From contig JAAEMD010000436.1 of NCBI GenBank assembly GCA_024225875.1, positions 1 to 17,306 of the forward strand: a stretch of DNA of 17,306 bases, given 5' to 3'. Made by a program: the position numbers and the translations under genes. Shown piece by piece: positions 7,221 through 15,227 of this stretch. How positions within the stretch are numbered: the first letter of the stretch is position 1; each line of letters starts with the position of its first letter. The DNA is from a bacterium (GTDB taxonomy: Bacteria; Margulisbacteria; Marinamargulisbacteria; JAAEMD01). The notes below the pieces were generated by a model that had not been told where the DNA came from, ran no database searches, and saw only the letters and a program-made list of their open reading frames with translations.

Positions 7221-8475
7221 TCAAAACCAAACTGAAAATTGCTCTTTCTGCAGCAAGCCTCAGTATATGGTGTCTAAATTAATAATCGGACCTGGCATAA
7301 ATATATGTGAAGAATGTATTCTGGAGTGCAATAAAATCATTTCTGAAGACAACTCTGAGTTAAGCCCTCAAAAAAAAACTCCTCAGAAAGATAACTGGCC
7401 ACCAAAACCAAAAGTTATTCACTCCTGGCTAAACAAGCATATAATAGAGCAGGATAAGGCAAAAAAAATCATTTCTGTTGCTGTTTATAATCATTATAAG
7501 CGCCTGTTTGTCCAGACACCGCATTATCCTGAAACTGAATTACAAAAAAGTAACATACTGGTAATTGGCTCTACGGGCACAGGTAAAACACTTTTTGCTC
7601 AAACTCTGGCAAAGGTTTTAGATGTTCCCTTCACAATAGCTGACGCCACAACCCTTACTGAAGCAGGATATGTGGGAGAAGATGCTGAAATGATGCTTTT
7701 TAGATTATGGCAAATAGCCGGCAAGGATATTGAAAAAACAGAGCAGGGTATCGTTTATATTGATGAAATAGACAAAATAACACGTAAATCTGAAAACCCC
7801 TCCATAACCAGAGACGTATCAGGTGAAGGGGTGCAACAGGCTATATTGAAGATGCTTGAAGGAACAAAAGTAAATATACCTGTTAAAGGCGGCAGAAAGA
7901 ATCCAAACCAGGAGTTTATGACTATTGATACATCAAATATTCTATTCATATGTGGAGGATCTTTTGCTGGTATCGAGCCTGTTATCGAAAAACGATTGAA
8001 TGAACGAAGGATTGGTTTTAAAAGTCAGAGAAAACTGCCCTCAACGATTCAAAAACATAATATATTTGAACATATTCAAACAGAAGATCTACTAAAGTAT
8101 GGGATAATCCCGGAGCTGATAGGTCGCCTGCCTGTTATTGCGCCTCTACATGATCTGAGTGAAAAAGCTCTGATAAAAATTCTCACTCAACCACAAAATG
8201 CTATTACAAAACAATTAAAGAAAATTATGCTTATGGATAATATTGATATTGAGTTTGAAACAAAAGCTCTTTCTCTCATTGCAAAAGTTGCCATAGCAAG
8301 AAAAGTTGGAGCGCGTGCGCTACGTGCTATTATAGAAGAGCTTACCCTGGATATTATGTATAATGCTCCTTCATCTACAAAAAACAAATACACCGTAACA
8401 AAAAAAATGGTAGATGTGTACATTAAAAATCACCTGTCACAAGAAATAAAAAACATGGTAACAAAAAATAAATAG
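7210..8475 (+). CDS. clpX: ClpX, AAA+ unfoldase of the ClpXP protease
   Basis: 421 residues, typical length. The N-terminal zinc domain has Cys11, Cys14, Cys33 and Cys36. Walker A is GSTGTGKT (120-127), the pore-1 loop GYVG is at 153-156, and Walker B is GIVYIDE (180-186). The pore-2 region lies in the SITRDVSGEGVQQ segment. The IGF loop that docks onto ClpP is present (NERRIGFKS). The arginine-finger segment IPELIGRLPVI and sensor-2 GARALRAIIEE are intact, so it should be active. ClpX recognises tagged substrates, unfolds them with ATP and threads them into ClpP. The ATG lies inside the clpP 3' end in another frame with no clear Shine-Dalgarno, so initiation probably depends on ribosomes terminating on clpP. 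Confidence 0.97.
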   Translation: MVNDQNQTENCSFCSKPQYMVSKLIIGPGINICEECILECNKIISEDNSELSPQKKTPQKDNWPPKPKVIHSWLNKHIIEQDKAKKIISVAVYNHYKRLFVQTPHYPETELQKSNILVIGSTGTGKTLFAQTLAKVLDVPFTIADATTLTEAGYVGEDAEMMLFRLWQIAGKDIEKTEQGIVYIDEIDKITRKSENPSITRDVSGEGVQQAILKMLEGTKVNIPVKGGRKNPNQEFMTIDTSNILFICGGSFAGIEPVIEKRLNERRIGFKSQRKLPSTIQKHNIFEHIQTEDLLKYGIIPELIGRLPVIAPLHDLSEKALIKILTQPQNAITKQLKKIMLMDNIDIEFETKALSLIAKVAIARKVGARALRAIIEELTLDIMYNAPSSTKNKYTVTKKMVDVYIKNHLSQEIKNMVTKNK

Positions 8476-8498
8476 CTGTTTCTACAAAAGTTAAGTCT

Positions 8499-9146
8499 TC
8501 AACTACTCAAAAAGACCTTCTCGATTGCCTTTAATAAGTCATTCGTCTTGTTGTTTTCAATCCCTTTAGTAAAAAAGGCTCTATATTTATTCTCAATTTC
8601 TTTAAACTCATCATAGCTGGAACTCATATGAATGATGCCCTGTATAATAAAGGTTTCCCTTGTGTTTCTCATGGTTATGCCACAGATCTTCTGGTCGCCA
8701 GCATAAAGTTCATAAGGACTATAGTAAGTTGCACAAAAATTTATATCCGATCTGTTTTTCTTATTATCACCCTGTCGCCAGCCTGCCTTGACACCATTCT
8801 TTATTAGAATATTTCTAAGCGTACCTGTAATAAAAAGGATTTTTTTCTTTAATGTATCAGGAAAAAAATCATCGTTCATTTTACCTGTTGCAGAAAAAAC
8901 TATATCACCAGGGCAGTGGAATACTATTCCTCCACCAGTAATTCTTCTTGAGTTATCAAAAACCATCAAATCATTCGGCAAATCCTGTTTATAGCTATAA
9001 GTAATAGACTTTAAAGGCCATCTGTAAAATCTGAAATAACGTAAAACTGCCCTGTCGCTTTTAGCTTTAAGTAAAAGATTTTCATCATACTGCATATTTA
9101 ATTTTGCATTGTCACAAGAATCAGTTAAAAAACAGCTTTTGCCCAT
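8499..9146 (-). CDS. Lipoate ligase / octanoyltransferase family protein (LplA/LipM type)
   Basis: 215 residues of the BPL/LplA catalytic fold. The start region (LTDSCDNAKLNMQYDENLLL) matches the family's N-terminal helix. The lipoyl-binding loop RRITGGGIVFH is at 67-77 followed by PGDIVFS, and the conserved lysine is Lys153 in GDQKICG. These enzymes attach lipoate or octanoate to the lipoyl domains of dehydrogenase complexes or GcvH. Cys138 sits eight residues before the YEL motif (CATYYSPYEL), where the LipM octanoyltransferases have their catalytic cysteine as I recall it. A LipM-like transferase is therefore possible, as is a ligase. It is shorter than LplA because it lacks the C-terminal accessory domain. 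It is the last gene of the mreB operon, 54 nt after tsaC, with a weak ribosome binding site. Substrate undecided. Confidence 0.85.
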   Translation of the reverse strand: MGKSCFLTDSCDNAKLNMQYDENLLLKAKSDRAVLRYFRFYRWPLKSITYSYKQDLPNDLMVFDNSRRITGGGIVFHCPGDIVFSATGKMNDDFFPDTLKKKILFITGTLRNILIKNGVKAGWRQGDNKKNRSDINFCATYYSPYELYAGDQKICGITMRNTRETFIIQGIIHMSSSYDEFKEIENKYRAFFTKGIENNKTNDLLKAIEKVFLSS

Positions 9147-9200
9147 TTATATTTATACCCGGATAACTAACGGCCTGCAATATAGTAAATTACATATTAT

Positions 9201-9770
9201 TCAAAGCTTTCCTCGTAAAACCTTCAATTCCTCATAAACACAGTCTATTACTATAGACTCTTGTCCCAGTTCAGGCTCAAAATCATCATATATATAATCT
9301 GATTTCTCAATTATTTGTTCAGAAATCTCTTTTCTATTTCCAGGAATAGCGGTCATAGAAATATTGGCACTGGTAGAAATAACGGGCTCTCCTGTTTCAG
9401 CTATTATAGAGCTTAAAGGTTTAAAGTCCGGGAATCTTACACCGACTGTCGACAGGCCTCCTGTAACTATATCAGGAAATTCAGCACTTTTCTTAAAAAT
9501 CATTGTTACCGGCCCGGGCCAGTATTTTTCAATATTCTGTTTTTGATAAGATTTAAGCGGCTTAGCTATTCCTCTCAGCATGTTCAGGTCAGCTATCAAC
9601 ACCAGCAAAGGCATACTCTTTTTTCTTTTTTTTATTTCATAGATACGGTTAACAACATCGTCTCGTACGATCCCCAGTATCCCCCATACAGTATCACAGG
9701 GAAAAACAACTACCTGCCCGGAACGTAATCTACCAGCTATATCTCTTATTTTGTTACTGTTAAAAATCAT
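9201..9770 (-). CDS. tsaC: Threonylcarbamoyl-AMP synthase (Sua5/YrdC/YciO family)
   Basis: 189 residues from the ATG at 9770, which lies 2 nt after the gspE stop. A TTG at 9785 would add 5 residues and overlap gspE, and seems less likely. The YrdC fold is clear: GQVVVFPCDTVWGILG (18-33), IYEIKKRKKSMPLLVLI (43-59), KYWPGPVTMIF (82-92), GGLSTVGVRFPD (104-115) and PVISTSAN (129-136). The family condenses threonine, bicarbonate and ATP into threonylcarbamoyl-AMP for the t6A37 modification of ANN-decoding tRNAs. The canonical SG after SAN is replaced by ISM, a minor deviation. There is no C-terminal Sua5 domain, so this is the short TsaC form. YciO paralogues look similar, so the exact symbol is likely but not certain. 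Confidence 0.88.
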   Translation of the reverse strand: MIFNSNKIRDIAGRLRSGQVVVFPCDTVWGILGIVRDDVVNRIYEIKKRKKSMPLLVLIADLNMLRGIAKPLKSYQKQNIEKYWPGPVTMIFKKSAEFPDIVTGGLSTVGVRFPDFKPLSSIIAETGEPVISTSANISMTAIPGNRKEISEQIIEKSDYIYDDFEPELGQESIVIDCVYEELKVLRGKL

Positions 9771-9772
9771 AT

Positions 9773-11296
9773 CTATCCACAGCAACTTATCAAACCTTTA
9801 GCCACCTTATCTTTAATATCATCTTCAAAAGAATAGTACCTGTTATTTGATCCCATTAATAGAATATCTTTTACGATTTCTTCTGAATACTGCCCTTTTT
9901 CAATTGCCAGAATCTCATTTAATAAAATTCTGCCATCAGTTCCTTTATATGAACAGTATTTACACCCTGACCCCACATAAAATGATGGATCACTTTTTAA
10001 ATAAACACCATCTGAATTTTTACATTGCTGACAATTTTTTTCAACCAGTTTCTGGGATATTATTCCTTTTAAAGAATTCATAATTAAGAAATGGTCCAGC
10101 CCAAAACTGGAAAGTCTAAATAGTGTTGATCTGCAGTTATCCGTGTGTAAAGTAGCTAAAACAAGATGTCCGGTATAAGCAGCATCCAGAGCTATTTTAG
10201 CTGTCTCTGAATCCCTTATTTCACCGACCATCACCACATCCGGGTCCTGTCTTAATACAGACCTGAGACCATTTGAAAAATCATATTTTATACGAGGGTT
10301 TATCTGTGATTGACGCACACCATCTATTACAGACTCAACAGGGTCTTCTAAAGTCACTATATTCTTACGCTTCTCCTTAAGTAAGTATCTGAGAAAAGCA
10401 TAAAGCGTACTTGTTTTACCAGATCCTGTAGGCCCGGTAATCAAAAACAGCCCGGATTCTTCTCCTAATATTTCTTGAATAACCTGCTGCCTTTTTTCAG
10501 AAAACCCCAAATCATCAATATTTTTATAATCTTTATCGGTGTGAAAAAGCCTTAAAACAAAATCTTCCCCATAAACAGTTGGTAAAGAGGATGATCGTAT
10601 ATCATATTCCTTAACTCCATCTGACCAGGTTATCCGACCATCCTGAGGAACATTAAATATCGATATATCCATATGAGAATGAAGTTTTAACAAAGAGTAT
10701 AACTGCTTTTTTTTATCATTATTATACTCACAAAAGTCAAACAGCTCACCATTAATCCTCAATTTTATAAGCGCCTTATGTTTTGTATTATTTATATGTA
10801 TATCAGAAGCTCCTTTTTGAATAGCATGGCCAATTAATTTATCAAGAAGAGTCTGATCTGTTTCACTATCGCTTCCACAGCTGTTTTCAGCTTTCCAGAA
10901 TATATTAATATCCTCTGAGCAGACCAGTACAATTTTTAACTGCTCTTTATACTGCTCTTTTAGTCTTCTGACACCTGCACTGTAAGGATTATCAACCGCA
11001 ATACAAAAGCCCCTGTTATCTTTATATACAGGAACAATTCTATTTTTTTTCAAGCTTGCCAAATCCAGGTCATTAACCCTTTTATCTATAATTAATGTAG
11101 AAATTTCTTTAAAAGATATGTTCAAATATTTAGCCAGTAATTTAAGTAAAAAACTATCTGAGAACATAAAGGTATTTTTAAGAGTATTAAATAACTGCTC
11201 ATCTGAAAAAGATTTGAATATACTTAAATTCTTCTTAGATATCAGTTTTTCATCTAAAATTATTTGATGTAGATTATATTGTTGATCTATTTCCAA
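9773..11296 (-). CDS. GspE/PilB family assembly ATPase (type II secretion or type IV pilus)
   Basis: 507 residues. The N-terminal T2SSE_N/MshEN-like domain (about 45-135) is followed by the ATPase core: Walker A GPTGSGKT (288-295), Asp box TLEDPVE (315-321), Walker B DVVMVGEIRD (353-362) and His box GHLVLATLHTD (376-386). The four-cysteine zinc site of PilB/GspE is present (Cys422, Cys425, Cys445, Cys448). These hexameric ATPases power pilin extrusion at the inner membrane. The start is TTG with weak GGTAG upstream. An in-frame stop, the mreB TAA, lies just before, and the next ATG is at residue 44, which supports TTG. There is one N-terminal domain, so it is shorter than many PilB proteins. 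No pilin, PilC or PilT gene is next to it, so GspE versus PilB cannot be decided. Confidence 0.92.
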   Translation of the reverse strand: MEIDQQYNLHQIILDEKLISKKNLSIFKSFSDEQLFNTLKNTFMFSDSFLLKLLAKYLNISFKEISTLIIDKRVNDLDLASLKKNRIVPVYKDNRGFCIAVDNPYSAGVRRLKEQYKEQLKIVLVCSEDINIFWKAENSCGSDSETDQTLLDKLIGHAIQKGASDIHINNTKHKALIKLRINGELFDFCEYNNDKKKQLYSLLKLHSHMDISIFNVPQDGRITWSDGVKEYDIRSSSLPTVYGEDFVLRLFHTDKDYKNIDDLGFSEKRQQVIQEILGEESGLFLITGPTGSGKTSTLYAFLRYLLKEKRKNIVTLEDPVESVIDGVRQSQINPRIKYDFSNGLRSVLRQDPDVVMVGEIRDSETAKIALDAAYTGHLVLATLHTDNCRSTLFRLSSFGLDHFLIMNSLKGIISQKLVEKNCQQCKNSDGVYLKSDPSFYVGSGCKYCSYKGTDGRILLNEILAIEKGQYSEEIVKDILLMGSNNRYYSFEDDIKDKVAKGLISCCG

Positions 11297-11326
11297 TTTT
11301 AATCTACCGGCGTTATGTACAATACT

Positions 11327-12358
11327 TTATTCTGTAATAAGTACTTTCCTTAATACATCTATTTCATTTAAAGCTTTACCAGTACCTAAAGCAACACATT
11401 CCAGAGGGTTTTCCGCTATAGATACAGATATACTGGTTTCTGCATGAATATGCTTATCAAGACCTTTTAGTAAAGCTCCTCCACCTGCAAGCATTATTCC
11501 CATATCCATAATATCGGATGACAGTTCCGGCGGTGTTCGTTCAAGTGTCATTCTAATCCCATCTACAATCACTCTTACAGGCTCTCTCAAAGACTCTCTG
11601 ATTTCTGTAGAGGTTAAAGTAAATGTCTTGGGCAAGCCGGAAACAAGGTCCCTGCCTCGTACTTCAAGAGTCTCTTCTGTTCTCGTATCATACGCAGACC
11701 CCAGTTTAATTTTTATATCTTCAGCAGTTCTTTCACCTATTAATAAACGGTAATTTTCACGACAATGAGCAATTATCGCCTCATCCATTTCATCTCCAGC
11801 AACCCTGATTGACTTGGCAACAACAATCCCTCCCAGGGAAATAACAGCAACCTCAGTAGTTCCACCACCAATATCAACTATCATACTGCCGGTTGGTTCT
11901 GAAACAGGCAGGCTGGCTCCTATAGCAGCGGCCATAGGTTCTTCAATCAGATAAGCTTCTTTAGCACCAGCACAATAAGTTGCATCCAGAACAGCCCTTT
12001 TCTCTACACCTGTAATCCCGGACGGCACACCAACTATAATCCTGGGTTTTGCAAAAAAACGGCTGGGCGCTGCTTTCTTTATAAAATATTTCAGCATTGT
12101 TTCAGTAATATCAAAATCGGCTATAACACCATCTCTTAAAGGCCGTACTGCAACAACATTACCAGGGGTTCTGCCTATCATCCTTTTTGCCTCATCACCA
12201 ACAGCCAGAACTAAGTTCTTCTGACTATCCAGAGCTACAACTGAGGGCTCCTGAATTACAACCCCTTGACTCTGAGCAAAGACAAGTGTATTTGCTGTTC
12301 CCAGATCTATACCCAGATCACAATTTAACCCAGGAAAAAATTTTGATAATATTCCCAT
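11327..12358 (-). CDS. mreB: MreB, actin-like rod-shape cytoskeleton protein
   Basis: 343 residues, the usual length. Actin-fold nucleotide motifs are intact: phosphate-1 DLGTANT (18-24), phosphate-2 DIGGGTTEVAV (162-172) and adenosine AGGGALLKGL (291-300). The N-terminal MGILSKFF can act as the short membrane-binding helix. MreB forms ATP-dependent membrane filaments that guide lateral wall synthesis. AGGAGA (complement of 12367-12372) lies 8 nt before the ATG. The usual mreC and mreD do not follow: gspE starts 30 nt downstream. It is the first gene of a four-gene minus-strand operon reading away from rpsO. Confidence 0.97.
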   Translation of the reverse strand: MGILSKFFPGLNCDLGIDLGTANTLVFAQSQGVVIQEPSVVALDSQKNLVLAVGDEAKRMIGRTPGNVVAVRPLRDGVIADFDITETMLKYFIKKAAPSRFFAKPRIIVGVPSGITGVEKRAVLDATYCAGAKEAYLIEEPMAAAIGASLPVSEPTGSMIVDIGGGTTEVAVISLGGIVVAKSIRVAGDEMDEAIIAHCRENYRLLIGERTAEDIKIKLGSAYDTRTEETLEVRGRDLVSGLPKTFTLTSTEIRESLREPVRVIVDGIRMTLERTPPELSSDIMDMGIMLAGGGALLKGLDKHIHAETSISVSIAENPLECVALGTGKALNEIDVLRKVLITE

Positions 12359-12427
12359 TTCTATAATCTCCTAAACTTTTTCAATCAATCTTTTTTTATT
12401 TCTTAGCGGTGAGAATTAAACTTTAAC

Positions 12428-12444
12428 AAAGATTAAAAATCTTT
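12428..12444. repeat. Perfect inverted repeat at the predicted mreB transcription start
   Basis: AAAGATT, a 3-nt spacer AAA, then AATCTTT: seven perfect base pairs. It sits just downstream of the candidate mreB -10 box, at or next to the predicted +1. It could be an operator or a small 5' hairpin. The AT-only character makes chance occurrence possible. Confidence 0.4.
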
Positions 12445-12449
12445 ATCAG

Positions 12450-12455
12450 ATTATA
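12450..12455 (-). promoter_or_regulatory. Candidate -10 box of the mreB operon promoter
   Basis: On the minus strand this reads GCTATAATCTG, containing a perfect TATAAT. The -35 region about 17 nt upstream (TTTTTC) is poor. Transcription would begin near 12443, leaving a leader of about 85 nt before mreB. No other gene could use this position. Confidence 0.45.
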
Positions 12456-12558
12456 GCAAAAAAAACAGTTAAGAAAAACATTTTTATATCATCTCTTATG
12501 TCTTGATCAAAATTTTCAACTTTAGCTGCATCTTATTTTATAGACCCAGCGATAGCTC

Positions 12559-12610
12559 TTGCTCATATAAGATTGATTGTGATATTATTTCATTCTTGTT
12601 TTTTTATAAT
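12559..12610 (+). promoter_or_regulatory. Candidate promoter region for rpsO-pnp
   Basis: Two overlapping possibilities exist. The first is TTGCTC (12559-12564) with an 18-nt spacer to TATTAT (12583-12588). The second is a perfect TATAAT at 12605-12610 with no good -35. Either gives an rpsO leader of about 85-105 nt, long enough for the known S15 autoregulation of rpsO in other bacteria, though I see no clear pseudoknot here. Confidence 0.4.
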
Positions 12611-12699
12611 TAAGATGTTTGTGATATTTTTTGAATAGCCCAAATAACACATCAACTCTCATCAAAAACCAATGCGATAATTACACAAGGAGGTAAAAA

Positions 12700-12978
12700 G
12701 TGGCCCTTATAGGAACTAAAAATAAAAAAGATCTGATAGACGAGTTTAAACAAAGTGATAACGACACAGGATCATCTGAGATACAAATCGCTATTTTAAC
12801 AGAACGAATCAATCATTTAATTCAACACCTTAAAAAACATAAAAAAGATCATCATTCCAGAAGAGGCTTGATTTCTCTGGTAGGTCAAAGAGTCAGTCTT
12901 TTGAAATATTTACGCAGAAAAAATTACGACAGCTACATTAAAATAACAGGTAAACTTAAAATTAGAATCAGCAAATAG
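12700..12978 (+). CDS. rpsO: Ribosomal protein S15
   Basis: 92 residues (89 in E. coli). The family signature is intact: DTGSSEIQIAILTERI (22-37), then HLKKHKKDHHSRRGL at about 43-57, which contacts the 16S rRNA central domain. The protein is an early assembly component of the 30S subunit. The start is GTG, supported by a strong AAGGAGG (12687-12693) 6 nt upstream and by the conserved N-terminal length. pnp follows after 55 nt, the widely conserved rpsO-pnp pair. Confidence 0.97.
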   Translation: MALIGTKNKKDLIDEFKQSDNDTGSSEIQIAILTERINHLIQHLKKHKKDHHSRRGLISLVGQRVSLLKYLRRKNYDSYIKITGKLKIRISK

Positions 12979-12987
12979 ACTTTAAAA

Positions 12988-13012
12988 AAAACGCTATCTA
13001 ACTAGTCGTTTT
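12988..13012 (+). repeat. Weak inverted repeat between rpsO and pnp
   Basis: AAAACG (12988-12993) pairs with CGTTTT (13007-13012) around a 13-nt loop. In E. coli the rpsO-pnp gap carries processing and termination structures. This one is much weaker and ends in only a short T run, so termination is unlikely to be strong. Confidence 0.3.
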
Positions 13013-13033
13013 ATCTTGAAAGGACTCTACAAT

Positions 13034-15112
13034 ATGTTAAATAATTCTATCTCCAGCAAAAAAATAATTGGTGGTAAAGAAATTGTATTAAAAACAGGAG
13101 GGATTGCCAGACAAGCCAATGGATCTGTTATTCTTCAGTGCGGAGATACAATTCTTTTAGCAACAGCTACAATGTCTAAAGAACCAAGAGAAGACATTGA
13201 CTTTTTTCCTTTAATGGTTGAGTACTCTGAAAAAATGTACTCTTCCGGCAAAATTCCAGGGGGATTTTTCAAAAGAGAAGCCCGCCCCTCTACAACAGCA
13301 ACATTAACGGCTCGCCTTATTGATAGACCACTACGACCATGTTTTCCAAAGAATCTGAAAAATGACGTTCAAATAATTATAACAGTTCTTTCTTACGATA
13401 TGTCATTACCAGTGGAAGCTCTTGCTATTATTAGTGCCTCTGCTGCTGTAGCTGTTTCAGATATTCCTTTTAATGATCCTGTGGGAGCTGCTCTTGTAGC
13501 TGAGTATAATGGTGAACTTATTGTTAATCCTTCTACTGAAATTCTGGAAAACAGCACTCTAAACATTGTTGTTTCAGGAACAAAAGAAGCAATTTTAATG
13601 GTTGAAGCAAGCGCAAGCGAAGTGTCCGAAGAGAAAATATGTGAAGCAATTATGTTTGCCCATACCTTCATAAAAGAATCCATAGAGTTACAGGAAAGCC
13701 TGGTTTCTACTGCAGGCAAAGAAAAGCAGCTCGCACCAGAAGCTTTATCATTTCCTGAAATAGAAGCAAAAATCCACGATATAATAAAAGACAGGATAGA
13801 AACAAACCTTAATTCCGGAAGTAAAAAAGATCTTGAAAACTTTTTAGCAAAACTGGAAAAAGAGGTTATTTGTTCTTTTATCGATGAAAAAACAGATAAG
13901 GTCGTTAACGCCAAAAATATCTATCACAAAATTAAAAAAGACAAAATTCGTAAAGCTATAATTCATAATAAAATACGCCCTGACAATAGAAAATTTAATG
14001 AGATAAGGCCTATAAGCATAGATATAGCACCTCTGCCATCTACTCATGGCTCAGCTATATTTACAAGAGGCGAGACTCAGAGTCTGGGGGTTGTTACGCT
14101 TGGAACTGCTAATGATGAGCAAATAGAAGATGGGCTGCAGGGCAGTTTTAAAAAACCCTACTTTTTTCACTATAACTTCCCTCCTTTTTCAGTAGGAGAA
14201 ACTGGTTTCCTGCGGACAGGCCGCAGAGAGCTGGGCCATGGAGCGCTGGCAGAACGAGCACTCAAAGCTATCCTGCCGGATACTGCTGACTTTCCATATA
14301 CAATTCGAATTGTGTCTGAAATATTAGAGTCCAACGGATCTTCTTCCATGGCATCAGTTTGCTCTGGTTCACTGTCTCTTATGGACTGCGGTGTTCCTGT
14401 AAAAGCACCTGTATCAGGTATAGCTATGGGATTATTAATAGAAGGTGGCAGTTATGCTATTCTTTCTGACATCCAGGGACTTGAAGATCATTATGGAGAC
14501 ATGGACTTTAAGGTTGCCGGAACAGAAAATGGCATAACGGCACTACAGCTTGATATAAAAATAGCCGGTCTGTCTCATGAAATACTTATGGAAGCCCTGG
14601 AGCAGGCAAAAGAAGGCAGGCTTTTTATTCTGTCAAAAATGACAGAAGTACTGGATAAGCCACGAAGTACAGTATCTGAAAATGCCCCTAAAATTGAATA
14701 TATCTATATAGAACCAGAAAAGGTAGGCCTTGTAATTGGTCCTGGAGGAAAAAATATAAGGATGATTGAAGAGGTTTCTGGCTCAACTGTTACTATTACA
14801 GATGGTAATTCTGGACAAGTATGCATATATGCTAAGAACAAGGAATCTCTTGATAAAGCAAAACAGCAGATTTTTCAAATGACAAGAGAACCAAAGACAG
14901 GGGATATTGTAGTAGGAAAAATAAATAAATTAATGGCCTTTGGAGCCTTTGTTGAAGTTATGCCTGGAAAAGACGGTCTATTACATATTTCAACCTTAAG
15001 CAAAGACCGTTCCGCTAAGATAGAAGATCTCTTAAAAGAAGGCGACAGCATAAAGGTTCAAATCAAAGACATTGATAAACAAAAGAAAATAAGTCTTCTG
15101 CCGGTAGATTAA
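13034..15112 (+). CDS. pnp: Polyribonucleotide nucleotidyltransferase (PNPase)
   Basis: 692 residues from the ATG at 13034, with GAAAGGA ending 9 nt upstream. A TTG at 13016 would add 6 residues but lies before this Shine-Dalgarno. PNPase degrades RNA 3' to 5' with phosphate as a trimer. RNase PH domain 1 covers about 10-150 with the RNA-binding loop GGFFKREARP (76-85) and RPLRPCFP (98-105). The second RNase PH domain holds the active-site segment EDHYGDMDFKVAG with its conserved aspartates. A KH domain (about 549-616, GPGG loop) and an S1 domain (about 617-692) follow. The protein stops right after S1, so it lacks the C-terminal tail that docks on RNase E in enterobacteria. Confidence 0.97.
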   Translation: MLNNSISSKKIIGGKEIVLKTGGIARQANGSVILQCGDTILLATATMSKEPREDIDFFPLMVEYSEKMYSSGKIPGGFFKREARPSTTATLTARLIDRPLRPCFPKNLKNDVQIIITVLSYDMSLPVEALAIISASAAVAVSDIPFNDPVGAALVAEYNGELIVNPSTEILENSTLNIVVSGTKEAILMVEASASEVSEEKICEAIMFAHTFIKESIELQESLVSTAGKEKQLAPEALSFPEIEAKIHDIIKDRIETNLNSGSKKDLENFLAKLEKEVICSFIDEKTDKVVNAKNIYHKIKKDKIRKAIIHNKIRPDNRKFNEIRPISIDIAPLPSTHGSAIFTRGETQSLGVVTLGTANDEQIEDGLQGSFKKPYFFHYNFPPFSVGETGFLRTGRRELGHGALAERALKAILPDTADFPYTIRIVSEILESNGSSSMASVCSGSLSLMDCGVPVKAPVSGIAMGLLIEGGSYAILSDIQGLEDHYGDMDFKVAGTENGITALQLDIKIAGLSHEILMEALEQAKEGRLFILSKMTEVLDKPRSTVSENAPKIEYIYIEPEKVGLVIGPGGKNIRMIEEVSGSTVTITDGNSGQVCIYAKNKESLDKAKQQIFQMTREPKTGDIVVGKINKLMAFGAFVEVMPGKDGLLHISTLSKDRSAKIEDLLKEGDSIKVQIKDIDKQKKISLLPVD

Positions 15113-15137
15113 AAAAGGTATATGTAATTAACATCTA

Positions 15138-15166
15138 TTGCATTCAGCTCCGGCTGCTATTAAAAT
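15138..15166 (+). promoter_or_regulatory. Candidate sigma-70 type promoter for the parvulin gene
   Basis: TTGCAT (15138-15143), a 17-nt spacer, then TAAAAT (15161-15166). The -10 matches consensus at five of six positions and the spacing is ideal, while the -35 matches only at TTG. Transcription would start near 15173, about 55 nt before the start codon. No terminator is seen after pnp, so read-through is also possible. Confidence 0.45.
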
Positions 15167-15227
15167 ATATACTAAAAAATATGTAAAATAATATGATACG
15201 CATTGTAAATTTAGGAGGAAGTGTTTT

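Larger units (their letters stand above)
12359..12699. other. Divergent intergenic control region between mreB and rpsO
   Basis: 341 nt with no credible gene on either strand. It is very AT-rich with T and A runs. It holds the mreB ribosome binding site and promoter candidate at one end and the rpsO promoter candidates and ribosome binding site at the other. It also contains a perfect inverted repeat (12428-12444) and a direct repeat of TTGTGATATT (12577-12586 and 12619-12628). Confidence 0.8.

Noticed and set aside
9771..9785. TTG start extending tsaC into gspE
   Set aside because: The ATG at 9770, 2 nt after the gspE stop, gives a normal YrdC N-terminus and is more likely.
13016..13033. 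TTG start adding six residues to PNPase
   Set aside because: The ribosome binding site GAAAGGA lies downstream of it, and the ATG at 13034 gives the family's normal N-terminus.
13393..13914. A 173-codon open frame on the minus strand inside pnp
   Set aside because: pnp is unmistakable across this stretch, and the antisense product has no domain and a Ser/Ile-rich composition typical of a shadow frame.
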